Positions 57,309 to 64,000 of a stretch of 64,000 nucleotides of DNA are shown here, in pieces. Origin of the DNA: Hyphomonadaceae bacterium. GTDB taxonomy: Bacteria; Pseudomonadota; Alphaproteobacteria; Caulobacterales; Aquidulcibacteraceae. A program made the position numbers and the translations under genes. The notes under the pieces are model-generated. The model did no database searches. It saw only the letters and a program-made list of their open reading frames with translations, and had not been told where the DNA came from. Location of the stretch: assembly GCA_019753105.1 (NCBI GenBank), contig JAIELJ010000004.1:1-64000 (forward strand), given 5' to 3'. Numbering within the stretch: position 1 is the stretch's first letter; every line of letters begins with the position of its first letter.

Positions 57309-57348
57309 GATGTTCGTCTCCGGTGAAGTGTGAGGATGTTGGCGGGGT

Positions 57349-57379
57349 GCGCCGCTCCCCACATCGCGGGGAGCGGCGC
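57349..57379 (-). repeat. 12-bp hairpin between the ssb-like and DUF6876 genes
   Basis: Perfect 12-bp arms at 57349-57360 and 57368-57379 with a seven-base loop; the sequence around the loop is ccccac-atcg-cgggg. It belongs to a set of similar GC hairpins found before several genes of the element. Confidence 0.6.
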
Positions 57380-57387
57380 TAATCGTT

Positions 57388-57732
57388 TCAGGCGGCTTCG
57401 CTGTCAGCGTCAGCCATGCCCAGCGACTTGACCTTGCCCTCGGCGGGATCGATGGCGACGAACACCTTGCCGACCCAGCGCGAGGTGGCGCGATCCTTCC
57501 AGCGATCGTGGCGCAGCACGCCTGTGACTTCGACCAGCACGCCCTGGCGCATCGCCTTGGCGGCTTCTTGTTGCGCTGGGCAGAAGATCTCGATGGTAAA
57601 GCGGTCCTTGCGTTCGCCGCTGGCCGCTTCGATCCAGAGTGAGACGATGTCGCTTGTGCCGCCGCGAAATTCGAGAGTGCGGACTTTCGGATCTTCCAGC
57701 AATTTGCCGGTGAGGGTGACGCGATTGTTCAT
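57388..57732 (-). CDS. Single-stranded-DNA-binding (OB-fold) protein
   Basis: 114 residues from the ATG at 57732, preceded by AAGGAG. The OB fold starts MNNRVTLTGKLLEDPKVRTL, then SDIVSLWIEAASGERKDRFT, AKAMRQGVLVEVTGVLRHDR and SRWVGKVFVAIDPAEGKVKS. It lacks the acidic DDIPF-type tail of chromosomal SSB, as is usual for element-borne versions. It probably coats transferred or displaced single strands. Confidence 0.8.
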   Translation of the reverse strand: MNNRVTLTGKLLEDPKVRTLEFRGGTSDIVSLWIEAASGERKDRFTIEIFCPAQQEAAKAMRQGVLVEVTGVLRHDRWKDRATSRWVGKVFVAIDPAEGKVKSLGMADADSEAA

Positions 57733-57751
57733 GGGGTGTCTCCTTTGCTTG

Positions 57752-57787
57752 TCCGCTTGAGAGCGGAGCCGCGGGAGATCGCCCGCG
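57752..57787 (-). repeat. Two tandem hairpins in the ssb-like leader
   Basis: A small hairpin (TCCGC/GCGGA, 57752-57767) lies next to a GC hairpin (CGCGGG/CCCGCG, 57770-57787), just upstream of the Shine-Dalgarno of the ssb-like gene. The same pair order (GC hairpin, then a small hairpin, then the ribosome site) occurs before parB. The surrounding 57733-58036 gap (304 bp) has no gene I can support. Confidence 0.55.
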
Positions 57788-58036
57788 ACGGCGCTTTTCG
57801 CGCCCGGCCACGAGGCGGCGGCTGCAAGGAGAAAATGGTGGGGCCCGCGTCCGCCAGGACCGAAGGCGGCGAAGCCGCGCGGGGTAACGATTTTGTCCTT
57901 GTGGACGACGACGGCCGGGCGGAGATGGCGACGGCGTGGGCGAACTCTTGCGGCGGACTTCAAGCCGCCACGCCGAGACAGCGCGTGATGCGATCCTAAC
58001 GCTCAGCGAATACGCTGTGGGGGGACTTGGGGTCCG

Positions 58037-58921
58037 CTAACGGGCTTCGGCGCGCGCCCAATCGTTCCAATCTGGATAGCCGCCGGGCGGCAGAGCCACT
58101 TCGCAAACGATAGAAGCTTCCACGCGCGCGCGTAGACGCGCTGCCGCTGCAAGACCTGCTTCATCATTGTCAGCGGCGATGATGAGCCGGTCGATGACGG
58201 GCGGCGGCCCAAACTGCGCGAGGTTTTCCGCGCTAAGGAACGCCCAGGCGCCGGCGCCAAGCGCGCGTCTGGCTGAGAGCGCCGTCTCCAAGCCTTCAGC
58301 AACGATAAGCGTGTCGCCCGGCGCATCGATGCGCACATAAGCGCCCATCAAACGACCGATCGTGCGGCGCGGTGTTGCAAGCGCTGCTTTGGAGGCGCCG
58401 TGCGCGGTGAGAAGGGTGACTTGAATGCCTTGTAGGCGACCTTCTGGATCAACCAACGCCGCAACGAGAGCGGGCCGGCTTTTCCGATCTTCAAGGCTTG
58501 TCATGCGGGGATGAAACCGAAGTACGTCGGGCCCCGCCAGTTCGCCCTCGATGGCGCGCCTGCGCAGATAGCGCTCGGCGGTCGTGTTGGCGACCGGCTG
58601 ACTCTCACTCCAGAGTCTAAGCATGCGAGCGTGACGATCTTCATCGCCGCGCTCGGGCTTAAGCCGCACGCTCGGCTCGCTCGGTGGCGGCGTTTGCGCA
58701 TCGTCCTCGTCGAGCAGGCCCAGATCCGCGAACTCGTCGCGCACAGCGCGCCAATCATCGCGCGGGCTGAAGCAATGAATGAGCACGCGGCCGTCCTCGG
58801 TCTCAAGCAGCGAGACCGAGCGGTCGGCGGGCCCATGTCCCGGCCCGCGCACGAGGGCGCGGCGTCCGCCATCCAAGAGGACGCCGCCCATCGCATCGAC
58901 AATGCGCTTAAGCCGCGACAT
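58037..58921 (-). CDS. Toprim-domain primase-like protein
   Basis: 294 residues from the ATG at 58921, which lies inside the last codons of the ArdC gene (coupled start). The N-terminal part resembles the primase zinc-finger-less region of plasmid and ICE primases (GGVLLDGGRRALVRGPGHGP). A Toprim domain follows: LIVAEGLETALSARRALGAG (Glu) and LIIAADNDEAGLAAA (DxD-like). It is probably a primase or topoisomerase-like helper for element DNA processing. Common next to ArdC in alphaproteobacterial elements. Confidence 0.85.
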   Translation of the reverse strand: MSRLKRIVDAMGGVLLDGGRRALVRGPGHGPADRSVSLLETEDGRVLIHCFSPRDDWRAVRDEFADLGLLDEDDAQTPPPSEPSVRLKPERGDEDRHARMLRLWSESQPVANTTAERYLRRRAIEGELAGPDVLRFHPRMTSLEDRKSRPALVAALVDPEGRLQGIQVTLLTAHGASKAALATPRRTIGRLMGAYVRIDAPGDTLIVAEGLETALSARRALGAGAWAFLSAENLAQFGPPPVIDRLIIAADNDEAGLAAAARLRARVEASIVCEVALPPGGYPDWNDWARAEAR

Positions 58922-59810
58922 CGCTCGCTCCAAGCGGCGGGCTTTTGTCGAGCAGCCAATCGACCGCCAATTGCGCGTGCGCCGCGGCGTGGAAGAAGGC
59001 GCGCTTGTCGGATCGGAGAATAGACATCCAGTGTCCAATATAGGCGGCGTGATCGAAGATGTGATCGGGCGGCAGCCGAAGATGGGCGCCAAGGATGGCC
59101 GCGCCAATCTCGGCGACCAATTCTTCGGCCGCGACGGCTTGTTTGTCGAAGCGCTTCGAGAGGTCGCGTCCAACCCGATGCGGCGCTGCTGTTGCGTGCA
59201 CCGCTTCATGGTTCAAAGTGGCGGCGTAAGCTTCCGCACCATCGAATGCGCCGAGGGGCGGCATGGCGATGACATCACGGCTCGGGATGTAGCAGGCCGT
59301 GTCACGTGAGAGCGCGCGGGCGATCTCCAATTGGGCAAACCAGTCTTCGTGCGCCGCGATTGGCGCGATGGCGCCGTCCGCGGGACGTGGATGAAACGCC
59401 TCACTCAAACCTTCGATCTGGTCGGCGTTGAAAGCCACATAGGCTTTCAGGAAGCGGAATGTTTCATCGCCTGAGCCGGTCTCGTTCAGCGCCGCGCGAC
59501 GCTGGGCGACGCCGTAATAAACGACAAGTTCGCCGCGCTCTCCTTTGCGCACATGAGCGCCGAGTTTGGCGGCCTGTCTGTAAGTCAGCCAATAAGGCGA
59601 GGCGTATCCGTGCGCGGCGGAGGCGAGCCAGAGCATGATGGTGTTGACGCCTCGATAGCATTCGCCATTGGCGCGGCGGGGCAAGACGGGACCAGTGCGG
59701 GCGCCGTCCCAGGGCTTGCGCCATGGCATCACGCCTTGTTCGAGAGAAGCGAGGATGCGTGCGTTGATGTCTGCGGCGATGTCGCGCCGCGCGTGTGCGG
59801 AAGGCGTCAT
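58908..59810 (-). CDS. ardC: ArdC-like antirestriction / ssDNA-binding metalloprotein
   Basis: 300 residues. The N-terminal ssDNA-binding ArdC domain (DIAADINARILASLEQGVMP, then WRKPWDGARTGPVLPRRANG) is followed by a zincin-like domain with NHEAVHATAAPHRVGRDLSK (HExxH). Such proteins protect incoming single-stranded DNA against restriction. The leader has a GC hairpin and the ribosome-site stretch GAGACACCC also seen before the ssb-like gene. It overlaps the Toprim gene start by 14 bp. Confidence 0.9.
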   Translation of the reverse strand: MTPSAHARRDIAADINARILASLEQGVMPWRKPWDGARTGPVLPRRANGECYRGVNTIMLWLASAAHGYASPYWLTYRQAAKLGAHVRKGERGELVVYYGVAQRRAALNETGSGDETFRFLKAYVAFNADQIEGLSEAFHPRPADGAIAPIAAHEDWFAQLEIARALSRDTACYIPSRDVIAMPPLGAFDGAEAYAATLNHEAVHATAAPHRVGRDLSKRFDKQAVAAEELVAEIGAAILGAHLRLPPDHIFDHAAYIGHWMSILRSDKRAFFHAAAHAQLAVDWLLDKSPPLGASDVAA

Positions 59811-59840
59811 GGGTGTCTCACTTGAGATGTGCGGGCGGCG

Positions 59841-59871
59841 CGATCGGCCCCGCGATTGCGGGGACCGATCG
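59841..59871 (-). repeat. GC hairpin in the ArdC leader
   Basis: CGATCGGCCCCGC at 59841-59853 pairs with 59858-59871 around a GATT loop (one bulged base). The CCCCGC/GCGGGG core is the same as in the hairpins near 57349 and 61805. Confidence 0.6.
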
Positions 59872-59892
59872 GCCTTGAGCGGAAGGGGGTGA

Positions 59893-61779
59893 TCAGTGCT
59901 GCGCGGCGAGCGAGGCTTCGGCGGCGTTGGTCAGCGCGAGCGCGCCTGCGCCAAGCGGCGTCACCAGGCAATCGGGCAACCAGCGCGACCCAGCGAATGC
60001 CTTGGCCGCTGCGTCCGCGAACTCGCTCTTCTTCAGCTTGGCCAGCGCCTTCAGTTTGGCGCTCTTCTTGGCTTCCGGCAGATCGGCGAAATCTGAGCCT
60101 TCGGCCAAAGCGTCGAGCGCGTATTGCTTCGACGTGCGCTGCCAGAAGGCGCTGTCGGGCGTCCAATGCGCGCTCATGTCGAGCCGGATTGCGGCGGCGA
60201 TCATGTCGGCGGAGCGCTGACGTTCGCGGTCCTGAGCGCTTACGCCCTCGTGGTGGAGATCGATGGTTTCGGCGACAAGGATCGCGAGGCACGAGAGCAG
60301 CGTCTCGTCATCGAGAGCCAACGCCTCGGCAAACGTCTCGGGGAAGGCGCGCGCGGCGCGCAACGTCGCAAAGAATTCGTCGTCGCCGAAGTCACGTGCT
60401 GTAGCGTTGATTGCGGGACCCACCAGATTCCCTGAACTCACGCTCTGCTGCGCCAGCGTGCACACCAAGAGCGCCAGCGCCACGTGGACGTCGTTTGCGA
60501 CGCCCGCCCGTATGGCGCGGGTGCGCGCAAGCGTGAGATCGCGCGTCAACGCCTTGCTCAGTGACGCACCGCCGGGGGCGCCTGCGTCTTCGTCGTCTTC
60601 GCTGCTGTCCCCGGGAGCCTTCGCCGTGTTACGCAGTTTATCGAGCGCCTTCAAATCCGCGCGGCGAATGAGCCCGCGCTGGATCGTGGGCTTGCCGTCA
60701 CGAGCGACGCTGACAATGGCGCCGGCGTGCGCCATCAAAGCGGGATCGTAAATGCGCGCGGCTTCGACGAGGGCGGCGCGTTCGCCATCGAGCGTCTCGC
60801 GCTTGTCCCACAGAGCGTCAGCGTCCGGGCCGTGCTCCATGCCTTCGAGTTCGCTATCGATACGCTCGATCTCGGCATCGACCGCATTGAGGTGTCGCTT
60901 TTCTTTGGGCGTAAGTTTGCGCTCGCCGGGGCGGAGGCGCTCGGCAGCGAGGCCTTCGATGTGGCCGCCCGCTAGATTGATTTCGGCCCAGCCCCAACCA
61001 TCCGTCAGAAGCGCGTCGCGGAGTGTCTCCAGCTTCTCTAGAGCGAGACGCTGCAGGATTTCGCCTTCCTCAAGGAAGGCGATGGTTTCCTCGAACAGAT
61101 CCTTGACGATGCGCCCGCCAGCGGCCGTGTAGGCGTCAACGCCGACGAAGAGCGCGAGACGATCGTTGAGTGGGGTGCGGCCTTGGGTGAGGGCGCTCCG
61201 AACAGCGTGAGCGCTGGTGATCGGCTTGGCCAATCCCTTGAAGACACGCTCCTGCGCCGCGTGATCGCCGATGCAGAAGGCGCGCGCGACATCGAGCGTG
61301 AGTTCGCCGCGCCGGTAAGCGGCGCGAATGCGCGGGCTTAAGTGCGCCAGCGCCAGGCGTTGTTCGACATGGCGGAGTGTCGTACCGAACCGTTGCGCGA
61401 CACCTTCCGGCGACTGGCCCGCCGCGACAAGCGCTGCGAATGCTTCCATCTCGTCCATGGCGTTCATCTCAACGCGTTGGACGTTTTCGGCGAGTGAAGC
61501 CTCGGCCGCGGCCGCTGATTCAACAATCTGACAGGGTGTTGGCCAGTCCTTGCCGCGTTCGCCTTGGCGAACGAGAAGCTTGAGCGCGGCGTGGCGACGC
61601 GCGCCGGCGACGACCGCGAACTTGCCGTCTTCGCGCGCGGTGACCGTTAGATTTTGCAGAAGACCGTGGGCGGCGATGGATGCGGCAAGCGCGTCGATAT
61701 CGCGTTTGCGCTCGGTGCGGCGGACATTGTCGTCGCTCTCGACGAGTTTGTTGAGCGGTATGAGTTGAAGTGCGGACAT
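59893..61779 (-). CDS. parB: Large ParB/Spo0J-family protein
   Basis: 628 residues, about twice a classical ParB. The N-terminal ParB domain reads LIPLNKLVESDDNVRRTERK, FAVVAGARRHAALKLLVRQG and AAEASLAENVQRVEMNAMDE. A helix-turn-helix follows (EGVAQRFGTTLRHVEQRLAL, then AHLSPRIRAAYRRGELTL). The remaining 400 residues are helical with no domain I recognise. Such large ParB-like proteins are found on alphaproteobacterial plasmids and ICEs, where they may act in partitioning or regulation. Divergent from luxR; no parA is seen in the window. Confidence 0.85.
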   Translation of the reverse strand: MSALQLIPLNKLVESDDNVRRTERKRDIDALAASIAAHGLLQNLTVTAREDGKFAVVAGARRHAALKLLVRQGERGKDWPTPCQIVESAAAAEASLAENVQRVEMNAMDEMEAFAALVAAGQSPEGVAQRFGTTLRHVEQRLALAHLSPRIRAAYRRGELTLDVARAFCIGDHAAQERVFKGLAKPITSAHAVRSALTQGRTPLNDRLALFVGVDAYTAAGGRIVKDLFEETIAFLEEGEILQRLALEKLETLRDALLTDGWGWAEINLAGGHIEGLAAERLRPGERKLTPKEKRHLNAVDAEIERIDSELEGMEHGPDADALWDKRETLDGERAALVEAARIYDPALMAHAGAIVSVARDGKPTIQRGLIRRADLKALDKLRNTAKAPGDSSEDDEDAGAPGGASLSKALTRDLTLARTRAIRAGVANDVHVALALLVCTLAQQSVSSGNLVGPAINATARDFGDDEFFATLRAARAFPETFAEALALDDETLLSCLAILVAETIDLHHEGVSAQDRERQRSADMIAAAIRLDMSAHWTPDSAFWQRTSKQYALDALAEGSDFADLPEAKKSAKLKALAKLKKSEFADAAAKAFAGSRWLPDCLVTPLGAGALALTNAAEASLAAQH

Positions 61780-61782
61780 GTG

Positions 61783-61817
61783 CGTTCGAGCCTTTGAACG
61801 GAGCCCCGCGTTGCGGG
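61783..61817 (-). repeat. Two tandem hairpins in the parB leader
   Basis: CGTTC/GAACG at 61783-61800 and CCCGC/GCGGG at 61805-61817 lie directly upstream of the parB start codon, in the same arrangement as in the ssb-like leader. Both leaders also share a GGCTCCG word. Confidence 0.5.
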
Positions 61818-61860
61818 AGTGCTGCGCGGGATCGCTTGCGCGACGCGTTCGCCTTCACGC

Positions 61861-61940
61861 CCGCGCCCTGAGGGGGCCTGGGTCGAGGGCTCGTTTATGA
61901 CGAGAGCGTAAGCGTCCCTCGACGCAGGGCCCCGGCGCGG
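61861..61940. repeat. 80-bp imperfect palindrome between parB and luxR
   Basis: Outer arms CCGCGCC/GGCGCGG (61861-61867, 61934-61940) enclose longer inner arms (61873-61889 and 61916-61933) around a 26-base apex that itself holds CTCGT/ACGAG. It lies in the 291-bp divergent parB-luxR gap. Size and symmetry fit an origin, partition site or regulatory hub; which one cannot be said. Confidence 0.5.
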
Positions 61941-62070
61941 GCAATGCAGGGCGTTGCGCAGGCGATGCCGCGCTCGCGCGCGCTGGGGATATTCTGGGCG
62001 ATGCGCGCTTTTGCTTGCCATGCACGCCAGAGTTGACTTTAGTGTTCGGGACTACAACGGGAGGACAAGA

Positions 62071-62808
62071 ATGCCTGCCGGCCAGGTCGCGCTCGACTTC
62101 ATCGATTTCTGCGAGAAGCAGACCGATCTCTTGGCGATAGAAAATCGCTTCGTTGCAACGCTCAATGCCCTTGGCTTCGAGCACATCGCCTGCGCGTCGC
62201 ACGTCGATCCGCTGCGGCCGCGCCCCGGCGCGGTCAGCATCGTCAATTATCCGATGGCGTGGCTGCAGCAATATTCAGCTGAGAATTTCGCATACATCGA
62301 TCCGGTATTTCTCGCCGCGCGCATCATGACCGCGCCTTTCAATTGGGATGAGTGCCTCTCCAAGATGCGCCTCGACCGCGCACAGAAGCGCGTGTTGGCC
62401 GAGGGCGCCGCTTATGGATTAACTGGCGGCATAACCATCCCGCTCCGCTCACCCGATGTCATCCCCGCATCGTGTTCGTTGGTCGCTGGCGCTGACGGCG
62501 TAGAGCCGCTCGATATGGCGCACACTTTGATGGTCGTCGTCTATGGACATGGCGCCATGCATAGACGGCTCAATCCGAATGCCTTGGTTGATCCGGTCGT
62601 GCTGCCTTCACGCGAGCGCCAGTGTCTGGCGCTTGCCGGGCAGGGCAAAAGCGACTGGGCGATAGGCGAACTGCTGGGCATCAACGCCCGCACCGCCCAC
62701 AATTCTATTGAGCGCGCCAAGAAGCGTTATGGCGTGTCGCACCGCGTACAAGCGGTCGTGCGCGCCGTGTTCGATGGCCAGATCATGCTCGACGATTTGT
62801 CGAACTAA
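62071..62808 (+). CDS. luxR: LuxR-family quorum-sensing regulator
   Basis: 245 residues from the ATG at 62071, with GGGAGGAC upstream; longer readings add Arg-rich non-family residues. The N-terminal autoinducer-binding domain shows WLQQYSAENFAYIDPVF and the acidic and aromatic pocket positions typical of TraR/LuxR. The C-terminal helix-turn-helix is LPSRERQCLALAGQGKSDWA then IGELLGINARTAHNSIERAK. It is followed by luxI, so it is the partner receptor, probably controlling transfer of the element. Confidence 0.92.
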   Translation: MPAGQVALDFIDFCEKQTDLLAIENRFVATLNALGFEHIACASHVDPLRPRPGAVSIVNYPMAWLQQYSAENFAYIDPVFLAARIMTAPFNWDECLSKMRLDRAQKRVLAEGAAYGLTGGITIPLRSPDVIPASCSLVAGADGVEPLDMAHTLMVVVYGHGAMHRRLNPNALVDPVVLPSRERQCLALAGQGKSDWAIGELLGINARTAHNSIERAKKRYGVSHRVQAVVRAVFDGQIMLDDLSN

Positions 62809-62830
62809 ATCGATTCGTCGCTTGTCAATG

Positions 62831-62844
62831 GGTCCCACGGGACC
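62831..62844. promoter_or_regulatory. Candidate LuxR binding site upstream of luxI
   Basis: Inverted repeat GGTCCC-AC-GGGACC (perfect 6-bp arms, partly extended by flanking bases), 55 bp upstream of the luxI start and 23 bp after the luxR stop. Position and size suit a lux-box-like operator, although it does not match the classical lux box. Confidence 0.5.
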
Positions 62845-62898
62845 TGTTACGCCATGCGCTCCAGAGCGGCACCCTCCGCGCAATTGCTCGGAGGCAAC

Positions 62899-63528
62899 AT
62901 GATCTACATCGTCACAGCGGAAAACCGGCGGCGCTTCTATCACTTGCTGACGGAGATGCATCGCCAGCGCAAACAAGTGTTCATCGATCAGCTGAAGTGG
63001 CGGCTCGAGGAGAGCGCAGGGCTGGAGATCGACGCCTATGACAGCGAAGATGCAATCTATCTCATTGAGGCGGCGACGCCACGAGGAGGGATCAGCGTCT
63101 CCGCGCGCCTCTTGCCGACAAATCGTCCGCACTTGCTGAGCGATCAATTCCGCGACCTGTGCGGTGCGGGGCCGCCATCAGGTCCCAATGTGTGGGAAGC
63201 AACTCGGTTTTGCCCCGCACCCGATACGGCATCTGGCGCGCCGCGGCGGATGCTGCTGGGACGCATCATCGCCGGCATCATGGAGACTGCGCTCCTCTTT
63301 GGCATTGATGAGGTGACGTACGTAGCGAGCGCCGCGTTGGCGCCGATGGCCAAAGCAGCGGGATGGCAGGTGCGCGCGCTAGGGGCGGGGCGCGGAAAGG
63401 GCCGCGACAAGATCCAAGCCTTCGCCGCGACGATTGACGCCGATGGGCTGAGACGCGTGCGAGCCAACTTCGATATCAGCGCGCCATTGACACGGTTTGC
63501 GCCGGCCGAGGCGGCGCGTGCGGCTTGA
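62899..63528 (+). CDS. luxI: Acyl-homoserine-lactone synthase
   Basis: 209 residues from the ATG at 62899, with CGGAGG 5-10 bases upstream. Conserved LuxI positions are visible: Arg/Phe/Trp in HRQRKQVFIDQLKW, Asp pair in EIDAYDSEDAIYL, Arg in SVSARLLPT, and Glu/Arg in VWEATRFCP. It makes AHL signals from S-adenosylmethionine and an acyl carrier; the chain cannot be predicted. It follows luxR in the same direction and is followed 16 bp later by a phytanoyl-CoA-dioxygenase-like gene. Confidence 0.93.
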   Translation: MIYIVTAENRRRFYHLLTEMHRQRKQVFIDQLKWRLEESAGLEIDAYDSEDAIYLIEAATPRGGISVSARLLPTNRPHLLSDQFRDLCGAGPPSGPNVWEATRFCPAPDTASGAPRRMLLGRIIAGIMETALLFGIDEVTYVASAALAPMAKAAGWQVRALGAGRGKGRDKIQAFAATIDADGLRRVRANFDISAPLTRFAPAEAARAA

Positions 63529-63544
63529 AATTGTGAAAAGCGTC

Positions 63545-64000
63545 ATGACTCTCATCTCAGCCAATTCCGACGATACGCTCACCGGCGATCTCGACGCCCT
63601 GCACCGCGATGGATTTCTCATTCTCGACGGTTTACTGAACGCGGAGGACCTCCGATCGCTGGCTGACGAGCTTGAGCCTTGGCTTCTGCGCACGCCGCGT
63701 TGCGAAGGCGACTTCCATGGCTGGTCGACAACGCGCGTCAATGGACTTTTGTCCAAGGCGCCGTTGGCGCAGCAACTCGCGCTGCATCCGCGCATCCTTG
63801 CGCTTGCAGAAGCAGCGCTCGCGCCGGCGTGTGATTGCATTCGCCTCAACATGACCCAGGCAATTCGCATTCATCCTGGTCAAAAGGCGCAAGCGCCGCA
63901 CCGCGATGAGGAGATGTGGCCCGCCGATCCGAACGGGCAGGTTTGGTCACTCAATGTGATGTGGGCGATCAGCGATTTTACCGAGGCCAACGGCGCAACG
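63545..64000 (+). CDS. PhyH-family Fe(II)/2-oxoglutarate dioxygenase, 3' end cut off
   Basis: The first 152 codons are present. The start is the ATG at 63545 (a GTG at 63533 is in frame). The N-terminus DGFLILDGLLNAEDLRSLAD is typical of phytanoyl-CoA dioxygenase-like enzymes, and the iron motif HxD occurs in APHRDEEMWPADPNG, followed by WSLNVMWAISDFTEANGAT. It lies 16 bp after luxI, so it is probably co-transcribed. It may hydroxylate an acyl chain, possibly of the AHL signal or its precursor; this is a guess. Confidence 0.75.
   Translation, partial: MTLISANSDDTLTGDLDALHRDGFLILDGLLNAEDLRSLADELEPWLLRTPRCEGDFHGWSTTRVNGLLSKAPLAQQLALHPRILALAEAALAPACDCIRLNMTQAIRIHPGQKAQAPHRDEEMWPADPNGQVWSLNVMWAISDFTEANGAT

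Overview
This 64 kb window is GC-rich and looks like part of a chromosome of an alphaproteobacterium, probably Caulobacterales (Hyphomonadaceae-like). That placement is inferred from gene order and protein character, not from a search. The supporting signs are the lptC-lptA-lptB-rpoN block near hpf-ptsN, a short RNase D without an HRDC domain, a tyrosine-catabolism cluster, and a mobile element carrying acyl-homoserine-lactone (AHL) quorum-sensing genes. Genes are densely packed, with many 4-bp ATGA overlaps and hairpins at convergent gene ends.

Core region (1-40,200). 1-3458 is a methylcrotonyl-CoA carboxylase operon, cut at the left edge, with a small membrane protein between its two subunits. 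On the minus strand, 3503-11194 carries a left-handed beta-helix acyltransferase, ptsN, hpf, rpoN and lptBAC, interrupted by a DMT exporter, a DUF2785 lipoprotein and a 59-residue helix-turn-helix protein. 11332-13223 has a PQQ-type sugar dehydrogenase and a DUF4168 lipoprotein. 13310-18619 is a tyrosine-degradation cluster (MarR regulator, HPPD, maleylacetoacetate isomerase, fumarylacetoacetase) that also holds an asparaginase-like lipoprotein and a VOC protein; homogentisate dioxygenase is not in the window. 18616-21105 is an iron-sulfur photolyase with an SDR and a DUF2256 protein. Then come an acyl-CoA synthetase/cupin/RNase D operon, a TonB-dependent receptor without a signal peptide, an M49-like lipoprotein, tRNA-Leu(CAG), a HIRAN protein and LepA. 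30,735-33,127 looks accessory: a two-TM protein, a proteasome-like Ntn hydrolase and a 700-bp gap with strong RNA-like folding. The core ends with envelope proteins, an M3 oligopeptidase, MsrA and tRNA-Ser(GGA).

Mobile element (40,223 to beyond 64,000). A P4-type integrase sits directly behind tRNA-Ser. Next is a metal-efflux cargo of His-rich periplasmic protein, CzcC/B/A, two HupE/UreJ proteins, a membrane anchor and a DUF6488 protein, followed by a TetR-MFS pair whose transporter has a His-rich tail. The backbone, mostly on the minus strand, has a short MOB relaxase, a TraF-like S26 peptidase, VapBC, a DUF6876 protein, an SSB-like protein, a Toprim primase-like protein, ArdC and a large ParB-like protein. 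Divergent from ParB are LuxR, LuxI and the start of a phytanoyl-CoA-dioxygenase-like gene. The whole is best read as an integrative and conjugative or mobilizable element under quorum-sensing control. Its right end and any type IV secretion genes lie outside the window.

The most interesting leads are the LuxR-LuxI-PhyH set on the element, the proteasome-like hydrolase with its convergent membrane protein, the structured intergenic region at 32,789-32,953, and the repeated hairpin leaders and iterons of the element.
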